DNA of 8,068 nt from Candidatus Sulfopaludibacter sp. SbA3 (GTDB taxonomy: Bacteria > Acidobacteriota > Terriglobia > 2-12-FULL-54-10): positions 1 through 8,068 of the forward strand of contig CAMBEY010000126.1 in assembly GCA_945865705.1 (NCBI GenBank), written 5' to 3'. This document shows positions 1 through 6,778 of the stretch, piece by piece. A program made the translations under genes and the position numbers. The notes under the pieces are model-generated. The model saw nothing but the letters and a program-made list of their open reading frames with translations. It ran no database searches and had not been told where the DNA came from. Within the stretch, counting starts at the first letter, position 1. Each line of letters opens with the position of its first letter.

Positions 1-57
1 GGTTCATCGTACGTGTCCGCTTGCTAACGCGCGCGGCTCTGTGGGATTCGCGGCAAG

Positions 58-1548
58 TTACGGTTTCCAGCGGAGGATGGGCTTGCGGGCGGCTTGCACT
101 TCGTCCATGCGGCCGACGCGCGTGGTGTGCGGGGCGTTGAGCACCGTCTCGGGCTCGGTCTCGGCTTCGCGGGCGATGCATTGTAGCGCGTCAATCAGCA
201 GGTCGAGTTCCTGCTTGCTCTCGCTCTCCGTCGGCTCGATCATCAGCGCGCCGGGGACGATCAGCGGGAAGCTCACCGTGTAGGGATGGAAGCCGTAGTC
301 GATCAGGCGCTTGGCAATGTCGCCGGTGCGCACGCCGTTTTTCAATTGGCGCTTGTCGCTGAAGACGCACTCATGCAGCGTGGGCGCGGGATAGGGCAGC
401 TCGTAGTAATCCTCGAGGCCCTTGCGGACGTAGCGGGAGTTGAGCACGGCGTCGTCAGTTACCTGGCGCAGGCCGTCCGAGCCGTTGGCGAGGATGAAGG
501 CCAGCGCGCGCACCAGCATGCCGTAGTTACCGTAAAACGCGCGCACGCGGCCCACCGTTTTCGGCTGATCGAAGTCGAGCCCGAGCGTGCCGTCGGCGTT
601 CTCGCGCACGCGCGGGATAGGCAGGAATGGTTCGAGGTGTTTCTTCACGGCCACCGGACCCGCGCCCGGTCCGCCGCCGCCGTGGGGCGTCGAAAAAGTT
701 TTATGCAGATTCAGGTGCAGCACGTCGATGCCGAAGTCGCCGGGACGACTAACGCCCAACAGGGCGTTCAAATTTGCCCCGTCCATGTAGATCAGCCCGC
801 CGCGCGAATGCACGATCTCGGCGATCTCCACAATCTGATCGTCGAAGACGCCGAGGGTATTGGGATTGGTCAGCATCAGCGCGGCGACATCCTCGTTCAT
901 CATCCGGTCGAGGACGGCGAGGTCCACGGTGCCGCGCGCGTTCGAGGGCAGGTTCTGCGTCTGATAGCCGACCTGATATGCCGACGCGGGGTTGGTCCCG
1001 TGCGCCGAATCGGGCACCAGAACCTTGCGGCGCGCATTGCCTTTGGACTCAAGATATGCGCGGATCAGCAGCAGGCCGGTCATCTCGCCATGCGCTCCGG
1101 CGGCGGGCTGCAACGTGATGGCGTCCATGCCCACGATCTCGAGCAGCGCGTCGGCGAGGTGCTTCATGATGCGCAGGCAGCCTTGCGAAAGATTCTCCGG
1201 CTGATAAGGGTGCGCGTTGCCGATGCCCTCCAGGCGCGCCACGACTTCATTGATCTTCGGATTATACTTCATGGTGCAGGAGCCGAGCAGATACGCGCCC
1301 AGATCAACGCCGTAGTTCCACGTGGACAGACGAGTGAAGTGGCGCACCACTTCCATCTCGCTAACCTCGGGGAAGCCTGCAATCTCGTCGCGCACAAGCT
1401 GCGCGCCCAGCGCGCGGGCGGGGTCGAGCGCGGGCACATCGAGCGGCGGCATCTCCACGCCGACTTTGCCCGGCGAGCTGCCCTCGAAGATCAGCCCTTC
1501 GTTCTGCGTCAGGTGCCGTCTGGCTTTCTTGATGTCCTGATTGCTCAT
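58..1548 (-). CDS. gcvPB: Glycine dehydrogenase (decarboxylating) subunit 2, GcvPB
   Basis: This is the PLP-binding half of a split glycine cleavage P protein. With GcvPA it decarboxylates glycine in the cytoplasm and loads the aminomethyl group onto lipoylated GcvH. The 496-residue product has the usual length for the family. Visible motifs are GSCTMKYNPK near residues 89-98, AHGTNPASA near 182-190, YMDGANLNA near 254-262, and LHKTFSTPHGGGGPG near 281-295. K283 of that last motif is the expected Schiff-base lysine for PLP. The ATG start gives the normal MSNQ/RRHLTQNEGLIFE N-terminus. The ribosome-binding site is weak: only a purine run (AAGAAGAG) precedes the start. It is the last gene of gcvT-gcvH-gcvPA-gcvPB, 116 bp after gcvPA, and a long hairpin fills most of that gap. 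No terminator is visible in the 57 bases beyond its stop. Confidence 0.97.
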   Translation of the reverse strand: MSNQDIKKARRHLTQNEGLIFEGSSPGKVGVEMPPLDVPALDPARALGAQLVRDEIAGFPEVSEMEVVRHFTRLSTWNYGVDLGAYLLGSCTMKYNPKINEVVARLEGIGNAHPYQPENLSQGCLRIMKHLADALLEIVGMDAITLQPAAGAHGEMTGLLLIRAYLESKGNARRKVLVPDSAHGTNPASAYQVGYQTQNLPSNARGTVDLAVLDRMMNEDVAALMLTNPNTLGVFDDQIVEIAEIVHSRGGLIYMDGANLNALLGVSRPGDFGIDVLHLNLHKTFSTPHGGGGPGAGPVAVKKHLEPFLPIPRVRENADGTLGLDFDQPKTVGRVRAFYGNYGMLVRALAFILANGSDGLRQVTDDAVLNSRYVRKGLEDYYELPYPAPTLHECVFSDKRQLKNGVRTGDIAKRLIDYGFHPYTVSFPLIVPGALMIEPTESESKQELDLLIDALQCIAREAETEPETVLNAPHTTRVGRMDEVQAARKPILRWKP

Positions 1549-1573
1549 TGTTTCTACTTTTCTCTTCTTACGA

Positions 1574-1653
1574 TGTCATCCTGAGCGCAGCGAAGGATAT
1601 GCTTTTGGTTTACTTCGACGAAAAGCATATCCTTCGCTGCGCTCAGGATGACA
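1574..1653. repeat. Long perfect inverted repeat (hairpin 1) between gcvPA and gcvPB
   Basis: The arms at 1574-1606 and 1621-1653 are perfect reverse complements over 33 bp and enclose a 14-nt loop. The element begins 11 nt after the gcvPA stop and ends 25 nt before the gcvPB start, so any operon transcript should fold it. Its core (GTCATCCTGAGCG, then AGCGAAGGAT) recurs in the hairpin at 3020-3106. Neither side has a U-run, so it does not look like an intrinsic terminator. No obvious target-site duplication flanks it. I recall this core as a common dispersed repeat in Acidobacteriota and some other GC-rich bacteria. Roles in mRNA processing or stability are inference. Confidence 0.95.
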
Positions 1654-1664
1654 AACAAGAAAAC

Positions 1665-2999
1665 CTAGCCCACCAGCATCTCCACAAGTTGGTCGATCTT
1701 CTCGCGCGTGGGCGTCTCGGTGAAGCACAACAACTGGTCGCCCGCCAGCTCGGGGTAATAGCGGCCCAGATCGAAGCCGCCGATAATTTTCTGCGCCGTT
1801 AGCTTGTCGTTAATTGTGGAGACGCCGGAGCGCGAGGGAAAGCCTGTGATCACCATCTCGTTGAAGAATGGGCCGCTGAAGCGCACCCGCGCGCCGGCCT
1901 TGCGGAAGCGCTCGGCGGCGTAGCCGGCTTTCGCCAGATTCTGCAGCGCCAGATCGCGCAGCCCCTGCTTGCCGTGCAGCGACAGGAAAATTGTAACCAT
2001 CAGCGCGCAGAGCGCCTGATTCGTGCAGATGTTCGAGGTGGCCTTCTCGCGGCGGATGTGCTGCTCGCGCGTGGCCAGCGTCAGGCAGAAGCCGCGCTCG
2101 CCGCTCGAATCCACGGTCTGGCCCACCAGACGCCCCGGCATGTTGCGGACAAATTTTTCGCGCGTGGCGATGAATCCCGCGAACGGCCCGCCGTAGCTGG
2201 GCGCGACGCCGAAGCTCTGCCCTTCGCCGGCAACGATGTCGGCCTCGGCGGGCGGGCGCACGATGCCGAGCGACAACGGCTCGGCGATCATCACCACTTG
2301 CAACGCGCCGGCCTCATGCGCGAACGGGGCGATGGAGGCAACTTCCTCGACCACGCCGAAAAAGTTGGGAGACTGTACAATCACGGCGGCGACATCGCTG
2401 CCCAACTTTGCAGCAATCGCGGAAGAGTCCACCTGGCCGGACGGCGTCCAGCCGATTTCATCAATCTGAATGCCCTGATGCTGTAGGTAAGTGGCCAGCA
2501 CCAAACGATATTCAGGGTGTACGGAACGCGCCACCAGAACGCGCTTGCGATTAGTCAGGCGGATGGCCATCATGGCGGCTTCGGGCAGCGCAGTCGAGCC
2601 GTCATAGAGCGAGGCGTTCGACACATCCATGCCGGTGAGCTGGCAGATGAGCGTCTGAAATTCGAAGATGGCCTGCAGCGTGCCTTGGCTGATCTCGGGC
2701 TGATAGGGCGTGTAGGCGGTGAAGAACTCACTGCGCGAAATCAGCGCATCCACCACGGCGGGACGGAAGTGGTCGTAGACGCCCGCGCCAAGGAAGCTGG
2801 TGAACTCACGCGCATTCTCGGCGGCGCGCTCGCGGAAGTAGCGCAGGACTTCCACTTCCGATTTGCCGGTGTCCATCGCCAGCGGACGCTTCAGCCGCGC
2901 CGAAGCGGGGATGCCCGCGAACAGTTCCTCGACGGAAGCGACGCCAATGGAGGCCAGCATTTCCTGGCGTTCGACGGGCGATTTGGGAAGGTATCTCAT
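1665..2999 (-). CDS. gcvPA: Glycine dehydrogenase (decarboxylating) subunit 1, GcvPA
   Basis: This is the N-terminal half-subunit of the split P protein. It has the same fold as GcvPB but lacks the PLP lysine, and it pairs with GcvPB to form the active site that decarboxylates glycine. The 444-residue product is full length for the family. It starts with the typical MRYLPKS. It shows FLGAGVYDHFRPAVV near residues 69-83, YTPYQPEISQGTLQAIFEFQT around 95-115, NASLYDGSTA, PSYGGPFAGF, and RLVGQTVDSSGERGFCLTLATREQHIRREKATSNICTNQAL towards residue 330. The family form at the Tyr-Asp-Gly site is usually GATA; here it is GSTA, a mild change. The ATG has no close Shine-Dalgarno sequence. The nearest candidate is GAGG at 3016-3019, 16 nt away and touching the foot of hairpin 2. 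It is the third gene of the operon, between the two hairpins. Confidence 0.97.
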   Translation of the reverse strand: MRYLPKSPVERQEMLASIGVASVEELFAGIPASARLKRPLAMDTGKSEVEVLRYFRERAAENAREFTSFLGAGVYDHFRPAVVDALISRSEFFTAYTPYQPEISQGTLQAIFEFQTLICQLTGMDVSNASLYDGSTALPEAAMMAIRLTNRKRVLVARSVHPEYRLVLATYLQHQGIQIDEIGWTPSGQVDSSAIAAKLGSDVAAVIVQSPNFFGVVEEVASIAPFAHEAGALQVVMIAEPLSLGIVRPPAEADIVAGEGQSFGVAPSYGGPFAGFIATREKFVRNMPGRLVGQTVDSSGERGFCLTLATREQHIRREKATSNICTNQALCALMVTIFLSLHGKQGLRDLALQNLAKAGYAAERFRKAGARVRFSGPFFNEMVITGFPSRSGVSTINDKLTAQKIIGGFDLGRYYPELAGDQLLCFTETPTREKIDQLVEMLVG

Positions 3000-3019
3000 G
3001 GTTGATTCAACTTAACCTC

Positions 3020-3106
3020 GTTGTCATCCTGAGCGTAGCGAAGGATCTGCTTTTGTTTTTCAATCGAAGGGAAAAGCAGATCCTTCGCTACGCTCAGGAT
3101 GACAAC
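3020..3106. repeat. Long perfect inverted repeat (hairpin 2) between gcvH and gcvPA
   Basis: The arms at 3020-3054 and 3072-3106 are perfect reverse complements over 35 bp, with a 17-nt loop. The hairpin fills most of the 133-bp gcvH-gcvPA gap and ends 20 nt before the gcvPA start. It is a second copy of the element at 1574-1653. The shared 32-bp arm differs at two positions, and both changes are matched in the opposite arm. The loops are unrelated in sequence. No U-run follows on either strand, which argues against an intrinsic terminator. Confidence 0.95.
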
Positions 3107-3132
3107 TGAAAGAGTCTGGCGCTATTCCGCTG

Positions 3133-3534
3133 CTAGCTGCCTTCCTGCTTTAGCAACTCCTGATACTGCGCGGCGGTCATCAGTTCAGACGGCACGCCAC
3201 CCGCCGCGAGCGAAACCTTAATCATCCAGCCCTTGACATGCGGGTCCTGATTGACGATCTCCGGATGTTCGGCAAGCGTCGCGTTCACTTCTGTAACTTC
3301 GCCCGTTACCGGCGAGAAAATCTCCGAGACCGCCTTCACGGACTCAACCGAACCACAGGGCTTGCCCGCCTCGACCGCAGTGCCCACGCGCGGCAGGTCC
3401 ACAAACACAATGTCGCCGAGCGCGTGCTGGGCGTGGTCGGTGATGCCCACCGTCGCGGCAGATGGGCTTGGCGCATCAACCCATTCGTGCTCGGTGGAAT
3501 AGCGAAATTGCGCGGGATAGTTAGCTTGACTCAT
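3133..3534 (-). CDS. gcvH: Glycine cleavage system H protein, GcvH
   Basis: This is the lipoyl carrier protein that shuttles the aminomethyl intermediate between the P, T and L proteins. The product is 133 residues, normal for GcvH. It shows the N-terminal YSTEHEWV motif (residues 12-19), GITDHAQHALGDIVFVDLP (30-48), and the lipoylation site GSVESVKAVSEIFSP (61-75), with K67 as the expected lipoyl lysine. The family-typical GEVTEVN, NQDP and GWMIKV follow. The frame stays open upstream to 3642, but that would overlap the end of gcvT and add 36 non-conserved residues. The ATG at 3534 is preceded by a good ribosome-binding site (AGGCAGGA, about 5 nt spacing) and gives the normal N-terminus. gcvT ends 31 bp upstream, so the two are almost certainly co-transcribed. 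Confidence 0.97.
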   Translation of the reverse strand: MSQANYPAQFRYSTEHEWVDAPSPSAATVGITDHAQHALGDIVFVDLPRVGTAVEAGKPCGSVESVKAVSEIFSPVTGEVTEVNATLAEHPEIVNQDPHVKGWMIKVSLAAGGVPSELMTAAQYQELLKQEGS

Positions 3535-3565
3535 ATCGTTCCTGCCTGCCTTTATTCGTTCAACA

Positions 3566-4720
3566 CTAATTTTTGACTCGCTTGTAGAACGGTGTGGGCA
3601 CGACTTCCGCCGCGACCATCTGCCCGCGAATCTCAATCTCAATGCGCTCGCCGTGCTTGGCGTTCGCCGACGGAACGCGCGCCAGCCCGATGTTCTGTTT
3701 CAAAAATGGGACGTGCGACCCGCTGGTTACTTTGCCGATTCGCTGGCCGTCTTTCCAGATAGGCGCATCGTCGCGGGCGATGCCGCGATCGATCATGCGG
3801 AAGCCCACCAACTGTTGCGCGACGCCTTTGGCCTTCTGCTCCAACAAAACTTCGCGCCCGAGAAATTCACCCTTGTCGAGCTTGGTGATCCATCCGAGAT
3901 TCGATTCCAGCGGCGTGGTGGTCTCGTCCATGTCGTGCCCGTAGAGCAGCATGGCGGACTCGAGGCGCAGCGTGTTGCGGCAGCCGAGGCCGGCGGGCAG
4001 CATATCCTCGCCCTTGCCCGCATTGAGAAGTCCGTTCCACATTCGCTCTGACTCCGCTACGGGAATATACAGCTCGAAGCCGTCTTCGCCGGTGTAGCCA
4101 GTGCGGGCGATGCGCGCGGGCACGCCCATCACCTCGCCCGACGTGTACCAGTAATAGCGAATCGCGCCGAGGTCGGTTGTGGTGAACGGCTGGAGGATCG
4201 CCAGCGCGCGCGGGCCTTGCAGCGCGATCTGTGAAGTCTCATCGCTGCGGTTGGTGATGCGCGCGCCGTGCTGATTGTTCACCGTGATCCACGCCAGGTC
4301 CTGCGCGCGGCGCGCCGCGTTGATGCAGAGAAAATAATGCCGGTCGGAAACTTTGTGGATGAGAATGTCGTCCACGATGCCGGCGCGCGCATTCAGCAGC
4401 GCGTTGTAGTGCGCCTGGCCAAGCTGGAGCTTGGCGACATCGTTGCAGGTGATGGATTGCAGCAGCGCCAGCGCGGAGCCGGCCTGCGGCCCGTCTTCGA
4501 TATCCACGCGGCCCATGTGGCTGACGTCAAACAGACCCGCGCGCGTGCGCACGGCCAGGTGCTCGGCGATGATGCCGCTGTACTCGACCGGCATGTCCCA
4601 GCCGCCGAACGGCACCATCTTCGCACCCATACTGCGGTGCGTGGCGTTCAGCGCGGTCTTGAGCAACTCGGCGGTCGTGGATTCCGTCACTGGCTTCTCC
4701 GGCGGGAAGTGGAAAGACAT
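3566..4720 (-). CDS. gcvT: Aminomethyltransferase (glycine cleavage T protein), GcvT
   Basis: GcvT moves the methylene carbon from aminomethyl-lipoyl-GcvH to tetrahydrofolate, giving 5,10-methylene-THF and ammonia. With the ATG at 4720 the product is 384 residues, slightly longer than typical because of a roughly 20-residue N-terminal lead. Visible motifs, from N to C terminus, are GAKMVPFGGWDMPVEYSG, RTRAGLFDVSHMG, GIVDDILIHK (the Asp pair expected to contact folate), IARTGYTGEDGFELY, AGLGCRNTLRLE and GYV/GHDM-type PLESNLGW. The family often has ARDTLRLE where this protein has CRNTLRLE. The frame also reaches a TTG at 4741, but a candidate -10 box overlaps that stretch and the added residues are not conserved. 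It is the first gene of the operon, divergent from the TfoX-like gene. Confidence 0.96.
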   Translation of the reverse strand: MSFHFPPEKPVTESTTAELLKTALNATHRSMGAKMVPFGGWDMPVEYSGIIAEHLAVRTRAGLFDVSHMGRVDIEDGPQAGSALALLQSITCNDVAKLQLGQAHYNALLNARAGIVDDILIHKVSDRHYFLCINAARRAQDLAWITVNNQHGARITNRSDETSQIALQGPRALAILQPFTTTDLGAIRYYWYTSGEVMGVPARIARTGYTGEDGFELYIPVAESERMWNGLLNAGKGEDMLPAGLGCRNTLRLESAMLLYGHDMDETTTPLESNLGWITKLDKGEFLGREVLLEQKAKGVAQQLVGFRMIDRGIARDDAPIWKDGQRIGKVTSGSHVPFLKQNIGLARVPSANAKHGERIEIEIRGQMVAAEVVPTPFYKRVKN

Positions 4721-4722
4721 TG

Positions 4723-4752
4723 ATCGTAATATATCGCGCAAAACTCCGTCAA
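4723..4752 (-). promoter_or_regulatory. Candidate promoter for the gcv operon
   Basis: On the minus strand, TTGACG lies at 4752-4747. It is followed by TATATT (4733-4728, 13-nt spacer) or TACGAT (4728-4723, 18-nt spacer). TATATT ends 7 nt before the gcvT ATG, and no Shine-Dalgarno sequence lies between, so the transcript could be leaderless or nearly so. The boxes were read by eye in an 82-bp divergent gap and are only a proposal. There is no room here for a glycine riboswitch of normal size. Confidence 0.3.
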
Positions 4753-4769
4753 GAAGCCGCGCGGCGAAG

Positions 4770-4797
4770 TAAAATGTGTTTCGTCATTATCAGGAGG
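4770..4797 (+). promoter_or_regulatory. Candidate -10 box and strong RBS of the TfoX-like gene
   Basis: TAAAAT at 4770-4775 resembles a -10 hexamer, but no convincing -35 lies 17 nt upstream. The ribosome-binding site AGGAGG at 4792-4797 is a full match to the anti-Shine-Dalgarno consensus. It sits 5 nt before the ATG at 4803, which decides that start over the alternative in-frame start at 4776. The RBS is well supported; the -10 box is weak. Confidence 0.45.
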
Positions 4798-4802
4798 CGG
4801 AA

Positions 4803-5171
4803 ATGGCATTCGATCCGGTATTGGCCGATCTCGTTCGCGTGGCGATCGGCGAAAATAGCTCGCTGGTCGAGAAGAAAATGTTTGGCGGCATTGCCTTCAT
4901 GCTCGGCGGCCATATGTGCTGCGGGATCGTGAAGGATCAGTTGATGCTGCGCGTCGCGCCCCAGGAATATGATGCGATGCTCGAACGGCCCGGGGTGTAT
5001 CCGATGGAGTTTACCGGGCGGCCCATGCGCGGATTTGTTTTCGTTGACGCCGCCGAAACCACTACCGTGCCCGCCGTGCGCAAGTGTCTCAAGCCGTCCA
5101 TCGCCTTCGCCAGTTCGCTGCCGGCCAAGGCAAGCAAGCCCAAGCCGGCAAAATCAGCTCGGAAAAAATAA
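4803..5171 (+). CDS. TfoX/Sxy N-terminal-domain family protein with basic tail
   Basis: This is a 122-residue cytoplasmic protein whose first 85 or so residues match the TfoX N-terminal domain: an N-terminal helix, then EKKMFGGIAFML, GHMCCGIVKDQLMLRV, and the PMEFTGRPMRGFVFVD strand pair. Stand-alone proteins with this domain are widespread and usually uncharacterised. The name comes from the competence regulator TfoX/Sxy, but this protein lacks the TfoX C-terminal domain, so a role in competence should not be assumed. The last roughly 25 residues (from about AKASKPKPAK) are low-complexity Lys/Ala/Pro/Ser, like the tails of nucleic-acid-binding proteins. The start is set by the AGGAGG site 5 nt upstream. 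It is divergent from gcvT, and 100 bp separate it from the next gene on the same strand. Confidence 0.85.
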   Translation: MAFDPVLADLVRVAIGENSSLVEKKMFGGIAFMLGGHMCCGIVKDQLMLRVAPQEYDAMLERPGVYPMEFTGRPMRGFVFVDAAETTTVPAVRKCLKPSIAFASSLPAKASKPKPAKSARKK

Positions 5172-5256
5172 GCCGCACGACGATTCCTGAGTCAAGTTGC
5201 GGGGTCAAGAAGTTGTAGTGTAGTCTGCCTATTAGCCTCATATTGTTTCGATCGTC

Positions 5257-5263
5257 AGAAGGA
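5257..5263 (+). promoter_or_regulatory. Ribosome-binding site of the aldo/keto reductase gene
   Basis: AGAAGGA lies 8 nt before the ATG at 5272 and supports that start. No convincing promoter was found by eye in the 100-bp gap from 5172 to 5271. The gap also shows no clear terminator for the TfoX-like gene, so read-through is possible. Confidence 0.55.
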
Positions 5264-5271
5264 TTCTCCCC

Positions 5272-6741
5272 ATGTCATTCAACTCTGCAGCCAACTCTGC
5301 AGCCAACTCTGCGGCCAACACCGCGCCGCCGCGTCGCCCGCTCGGCAATACCGGACTGAACTGCCACCCGCTGGGCTTCGGCTGCTATCGCGTGATCGAC
5401 GGCAACTCAGCGCACGAGCAGGCATTGCGCGCCTATCTCGACCGCGGCGGGAACCTGATCGACACCAGCGCGAATTATGGCGACGGCCTCGCGGAGACAA
5501 TGGTGGGAAAAGTCCTGCAAGATTATCCCGATCACGGAACGGTGCTGGTTACCAAGGGCGGATATATTCAGGGTCAGAACATGGCGCTGGCCATGAAGCA
5601 GCAGTTTTCCGAAGTGGTTGAGTACGGCGAGGGCATCTGGCACTGCATCCATCCCGAGTTTCTGGAGACGCAACTGCGGCGCAGCGCACAACGTCTGCGG
5701 CGCAATTTTGTGGACGTCTATCTTCTGCACAACCCGGAATATTATCTGGAAGATCAGTCGCACAAGGGCGCGGTGGACGACAGTCATCGCAAGGAATTTT
5801 ACCGTCGCGTGCGCGAGGCCTTCGCGTTTCTGGAAAGCAAAGTCGCGGCGGGCGAGCTGGGCTGGTACGGCATCAGCTCGAATAATTTTGGGCATCCCGA
5901 GAGCCAGCCGACGGCCACCAGCATCGCGCGCTGCTGGGAAGCGGCGGAGTCCGTTTCGCCGAAACATCATTTCCGCGTGGTGCAGCTACCGCTGAACGTC
6001 TTCGAGAGTGGCGGCGCGCTGGAGATTAACAATGAAAATAAAACGGCGCTGGATTACTGCCAGTCAAAAGGCATCGGCGTGCTGGCCAATCGTCCGCTGA
6101 ACGCATTTCAGAAGAACAGCATGGTGCGCCTGGCGGACTTCATGCGTCCCGGTGAGGCCGCCCCGGCGCGCGAGCAGATCGCGGCGATCGTCGAGCCGGT
6201 CGGCAAGATGGAGAAGGAGTTGCACGCGCAATTCGAAGTCCCGCTGTTCAGCGGCCTCGAGGGCGGCATCGCCGAATATATCTCCAAAATGCTGCCGCAG
6301 ATTCAGTCGCTGGCGCACTGGGAGCAGGTCTATTACCTGCGCCTGATCCAGCCCATCGAGCGCTGGGCGATGGAGTGCCAGCAACTCTACGGCGAGCATC
6401 AAGAGTGGAAGCAATGGTGGAGCCGCTTCGTCGAGATGATCCCGGCGGTCTTCGAGGAGGCCGCACGCTACGTCTCGAAATCGCAGCAAAAAGCCTCCGA
6501 CCATGTGCGCGAGCGACTGCTGCAGGCCGGCTACCCGGACGACAAATCAACATTGAGCCAGATGGCGCTGAACACGCTGCTGAATCTCGACGGCCTCTCC
6601 TGCGCGCTGGTGGGCATGCGCCGCCGCGAGTATGTGGACGACTGCTTCGGCGCGCTGACGCTGCCGAGCTTCGACGCCCTCACTACGCTGGGCCGCTTCG
6701 CGCTAATGCAGGCGCAGACGCCGCCCGGTTCCGTGCAGTAG
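5272..6741 (+). CDS. Aldo/keto reductase family protein with large insertion
   Basis: This is an NADPH-type TIM-barrel oxidoreductase of the aldo/keto reductase superfamily; its substrate cannot be told. The expected catalytic tetrad is visible: D64 and Y69 in IDTSANYGDGLAE, K95 in LVTKGGY, and H153 in VYLLHNPEYY. LGNTGL near residue 24 and the barrel strands GWYGISSNNF (197-206), FRVVQLPLN and GIGVLANRPLNAF (267-279) follow the family plan. The closing strand and helix appear only near 438-460 (LDGLSCALVGMRRREYVDD). Between about 281 and 425 lies an extra, mostly helical, Trp/Gln/Glu-rich segment. It brings the protein to 489 residues, against about 320-350 for ordinary members. The first 20 residues include a repeated NSAA motif and are probably disordered. 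No signal peptide or membrane segment is seen. It is convergent with the next gene. Confidence 0.9.
   Translation: MSFNSAANSAANSAANTAPPRRPLGNTGLNCHPLGFGCYRVIDGNSAHEQALRAYLDRGGNLIDTSANYGDGLAETMVGKVLQDYPDHGTVLVTKGGYIQGQNMALAMKQQFSEVVEYGEGIWHCIHPEFLETQLRRSAQRLRRNFVDVYLLHNPEYYLEDQSHKGAVDDSHRKEFYRRVREAFAFLESKVAAGELGWYGISSNNFGHPESQPTATSIARCWEAAESVSPKHHFRVVQLPLNVFESGGALEINNENKTALDYCQSKGIGVLANRPLNAFQKNSMVRLADFMRPGEAAPAREQIAAIVEPVGKMEKELHAQFEVPLFSGLEGGIAEYISKMLPQIQSLAHWEQVYYLRLIQPIERWAMECQQLYGEHQEWKQWWSRFVEMIPAVFEEAARYVSKSQQKASDHVRERLLQAGYPDDKSTLSQMALNTLLNLDGLSCALVGMRRREYVDDCFGALTLPSFDALTTLGRFALMQAQTPPGSVQ
5281..5316 (+). repeat. 12-bp tandem repeat, three copies, inside the reductase N-terminus
   Basis: The unit AACTCTGCAGCC occurs at 5281-5292 and 5293-5304, and with one change (A to G) at 5305-5316. 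Each copy encodes Asn-Ser-Ala-Ala. The unit is a multiple of three, so gain or loss of copies would keep the frame and only lengthen or shorten the N-terminal tail. Confidence 0.95.
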
Positions 6742-6778
6742 ACTACCCTATACTTTAAGAACCCAGCAGTTAAGTGAT

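Noticed and set aside
286..1584. Long 432-codon open frame on the plus strand opposite gcvPB
   Set aside because: It mirrors a strongly conserved gene in GC-rich DNA, where antisense frames are often open. Its product is low-complexity His/Ala/Arg-rich with no recognisable domain.
1574..1653. Hairpin 1 (and likewise hairpin 2) as an intrinsic transcription terminator
   Set aside because: Neither strand has a U-run after the stem, and termination here would cut off gcvPA or gcvPB, which are needed with gcvT and gcvH.
3020..3106. Hairpins as insertion sequences or miniature transposons with target duplications
   Set aside because: I see no direct repeats flanking either copy and no transposase. 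Dispersed palindromic repeat is the safer description, though mobility in the past cannot be excluded.
3535..3642. Longer gcvH start giving 36 extra residues
   Set aside because: It would overlap the end of gcvT and add residues unlike any GcvH. The ATG at 3534 has a good ribosome-binding site and the conserved N-terminus.
4721..4741. TTG start seven codons upstream for gcvT
   Set aside because: The GGAG before it is only 2 nt away, too close to work, and the added residues overlap a candidate -10 box and are not conserved.
4721..4802. Glycine riboswitch upstream of gcvT
   Set aside because: The divergent gap is only 82 bp, too short for a typical tandem glycine aptamer, and the region further upstream is the TfoX-like coding sequence.
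5407..5970. 187-codon open frame on the minus strand opposite the aldo/keto reductase
   Set aside because: The sense frame carries intact catalytic motifs. The antisense product has no recognisable motif and no convincing ribosome-binding site.
6742..6778. Bidirectional terminator in the convergent gap
   Set aside because: Only a very short GTAG/CTAC palindrome overlaps the reductase stop, with no stable stem and no T-run.
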